DNA from: Pseudomonas mucoides
GTDB taxonomy: Bacteria > Pseudomonadota > Gammaproteobacteria > Pseudomonadales > Pseudomonadaceae
Assembly: GCF_015461845.1 (NCBI RefSeq)
Contig: NZ_JACOPW010000007.1
Coordinates: 186,001 to 250,000 of the forward strand
Direction: 5' to 3'
DNA: 64,000 nucleotides
In this document: positions 62,652-64,000 of the stretch, piece by piece
Position numbering within the stretch: position 1 is the stretch's first letter
Layout of the letters: each line of letters starts with the position of its first letter
Program-made: the position numbers and the translations under genes
Notes under the pieces: generated by a model
Told to the model about the DNA's origin: nothing
The model's input: the letters and a program-made list of their open reading frames with translations, nothing else
Databases searched by the model: none

Positions 62652-63323
62652 TCATTCGGTGGTTACCGTGTGCCAATCGGAGGCTTCAATGAAACCCAAC
62701 ATGTGTGTCGTTTGCGGTGTTGAAGCGGAGATAAACAATGAGGCGCCGTAACCCAGGGTCGACGTCGGCAACTTGAGGTCTTTTTCAAGTTGCGCCATGC
62801 ATTCACTGTGGGTCACCAGCACCAAATTGCGGCCCGCCACTTTGTGCGCCAGGGCATCACGCAACATAGTGCCCTTGCAACTGATTAGCCAGTCTTCACC
62901 GACGCCTGTCTTGCTGAACATGAAATTGGCGGTCTGCGCAGTGCGCAGGATCGGACTGTTGTAAACGTCCGCCTTGCTCATTCCGAGGCGCTGGAACTGC
63001 TCGCCGACACTGACCGCAACGCTACGGGAACGCTCGGTGATGCCATCATCGCCTGCCAGGCAAGGGGCCGGGGAGTGATCACAGCGTTCGACATGGCGCA
63101 CCAGCACGATCATGTCACCCTTGGCCCAACCGTCCATCAGTGCCTTGGCACCCGCAACATTGTCATGGGCCAGGTCCGGCACGGCGGCAGGCTGCAACAG
63201 CCAGATCGTCAACGGAATCACCAACAGCGCCGACGCCAGCACCACCGCCGCATTGCGATAGCGGGCATAGCGGCTCAAATCGATCGAGCGTTTTATCCCG
63301 AGTAGATTCAGTCTCAATTCCAC
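62652..63323 (-). CDS. Membrane-anchored histidine phosphatase (Ais/PmrG-like)
   Basis: The protein has 223 residues from GTG 63323, which has GAGGCGG upstream; an in-frame GTG at 63344 would add seven residues. An N-terminal transmembrane anchor (NAAVVLASALLVIPLTIWLL) precedes a periplasmic histidine-phosphatase domain: VLVRHVERCD (RHG-like catalytic His), VYNSPILRTAQTA (second Arg) and VLVTHSECM (second His). The family includes Ais/PmrG, LPS heptose phosphate phosphatases linked to arn loci, in keeping with the ArnT-like and PAP2 neighbours. It lies 25 bp upstream of the PAP2 gene on the same strand and is likely co-transcribed with it. Confidence 0.78.
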   Translation of the reverse strand: MELRLNLLGIKRSIDLSRYARYRNAAVVLASALLVIPLTIWLLQPAAVPDLAHDNVAGAKALMDGWAKGDMIVLVRHVERCDHSPAPCLAGDDGITERSRSVAVSVGEQFQRLGMSKADVYNSPILRTAQTANFMFSKTGVGEDWLISCKGTMLRDALAHKVAGRNLVLVTHSECMAQLEKDLKLPTSTLGYGASLFISASTPQTTHMLGFIEASDWHTVTTE

Positions 63324-63582
63324 ACCAAGCCGCCTCGCCGGCACGTACCGCGCTCATTAAATCCGCTGAGACTAGAGAGGCAAGCGTCGGCAGCGGGTGA
63401 AACGTATGTGAAAAAAAGCTTAAAAGCTGCGCAAAGTCTTGTTACAGGTTGCGCCCTGAAAAATCCTTTCAGCTCTCGTGGATGCGGCCGATACAGACCT
63501 GCTACCTACCTTGCTGGCTCCCAAAAACAACAATCTTCCAGCCAACCGACGATCAAGACGCACAACGTTCCTGGAGGAATTG

Positions 63583-64000
63583 ATGAATAGCTGGTTCGGC
63601 AATATCAGCGTGAACATGAAACTGGGCCTGGGATTCGGCCTGGTCCTGGCATTGACCTGCGTCCTGGCCCTGACCGGCTGGACAAGCCTGGGCAGCCTGA
63701 TTGACCGCAGCAACTGGATGAGCGACATCACCCAGCTCAATGCCGGCCTGACCAAGCTGCGCGTCGTTCGCCTGCAATACATGCTGACCAACGGCGACGA
63801 AACCGCCGCGCAGAACGTCCAGACCACCCTCGACGCCTTCTCGGCTCAGCAACAAGCGTTGCTGTCGAAATTCAAGAGCCCGGAAAACCTCAAGTTGCTC
63901 AAAGAGCAAGGCACCGTCATTGCGGCGTACCAGACCTCGCTGAACAAAATGCGCAGCGCCTACCGCACTGGCAACAGTGCCCGCGACACCATGGGCGCCA
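63583..64000 (+). CDS. Methyl-accepting chemotaxis protein (partial, runs off right edge)
   Basis: It starts at ATG 63583 with CTGGAGG upstream; about 139 residues are visible. It has an N-terminal transmembrane helix (MKLGLGFGLVLALTCVLAL) and then the start of a periplasmic helical sensor (RVVRLQYMLTNGDETAAQNV, ALLSKFKSPENLKLL), resembling the bimodular HBM type seen in McpS. The signalling domain lies outside the window. The ligand cannot be inferred. Confidence 0.85.
   Translation, partial: MNSWFGNISVNMKLGLGFGLVLALTCVLALTGWTSLGSLIDRSNWMSDITQLNAGLTKLRVVRLQYMLTNGDETAAQNVQTTLDAFSAQQQALLSKFKSPENLKLLKEQGTVIAAYQTSLNKMRSAYRTGNSARDTMGA

Noticed and set aside
1..64000. tRNA or rRNA genes
   Set aside because: Apart from the tRNA-like part of ssrA, I saw no cloverleaf with an intact T-arm and anticodon arm, and no rRNA sequence.

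Overview
The window looks like a Pseudomonas chromosome, most likely of the P. fluorescens group. The signs are a complete pel exopolysaccharide operon headed by a pelX-type epimerase, small DUF6124 genes with a shared structured leader, a REP doublet (REPIN), an ohr gene, an lldP lactate operon with a FadR/GntR-type operator, and high-GC codon use. The species call is inference.

Layout. (1) 1-8.3 kb: lactate utilisation. A FadR-type regulator (lldR, cut by the window edge) is divergent from lldP-lutA-lutB-lutC-dld. A perfect 17-bp operator lies just downstream of a sigma70-like promoter. (2) 8.4-9.3 kb: two paralogous small secreted proteins. (3) 9.35-9.74 kb: ssrA (tmRNA), whose 3' end is the left boundary of a genomic island of about 29.5 kb (about 9722-39190). 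(4) Island: a P4-type integrase next to ssrA, then mostly defence genes. On the minus strand are a DUF6361/PLD/helicase triad (which I match to the Azaca system from memory) and a LeoA/LeoBC-like dynamin pair whose large member carries an N-terminal alpha/beta-hydrolase. Next come the remnant of a WYL regulator, a DUF3987 gene with a second tyrosine recombinase, a broken YiiX-like gene and decayed DNA. The right end holds an AT-richer type I restriction operon (xre-hsdR-hsdM-hsdS) that continues into a Septu-like ATPase/HNH pair. The right boundary has an imperfect copy of the ssrA 3' end, a second pair of GGTATTCC arm-like repeats, and a terminator that may be the displaced original ssrA terminator. 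(5) 39.3-40.9 kb: small lipoprotein, a structured leader plus DUF6124 gene, a REPIN, and ohr. (6) 40.9-54.1 kb: pelX-A-B-C-D-E-F-G on the minus strand, with two FleQ-box-like sites upstream. (7) 54.5-64 kb: PliI-like protein, NYN-domain protein, second leader plus DUF6124 gene, YeeE/YedE protein, DUF2252 protein, an ArnT-like glycosyltransferase with PAP2 and histidine phosphatases (an envelope/LPS-modification neighbourhood), and the start of a chemoreceptor.

How the parts work together. The lactate genes would import lactate and oxidise both enantiomers, L through LutABC and D through the Fe-S flavoprotein. The pel genes form one c-di-GMP-responsive secretion machine: PelX supplies the sugar nucleotide, PelF/PelD/PelE/PelG polymerise and move the chain across the inner membrane, and PelA/PelB/PelC modify and export it. 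The island stacks at least four anti-phage modules behind a single ssrA-targeting integrase. Its centre has decayed (regulator remnant, broken genes), which suggests repeated turnover.

The least explained signals are: an inverted pair of GGCGACA repeat clusters around the DUF3987 gene; tandem nested palindromes at 22854-22898; a covarying three-stem RNA leader present twice upstream of DUF6124 genes; the hydrolase-dynamin fusion with a possible internal translation start; and a 72-bp MITE-like hairpin. All statements come from reading the sequence and from remembered family knowledge. No database search was run.
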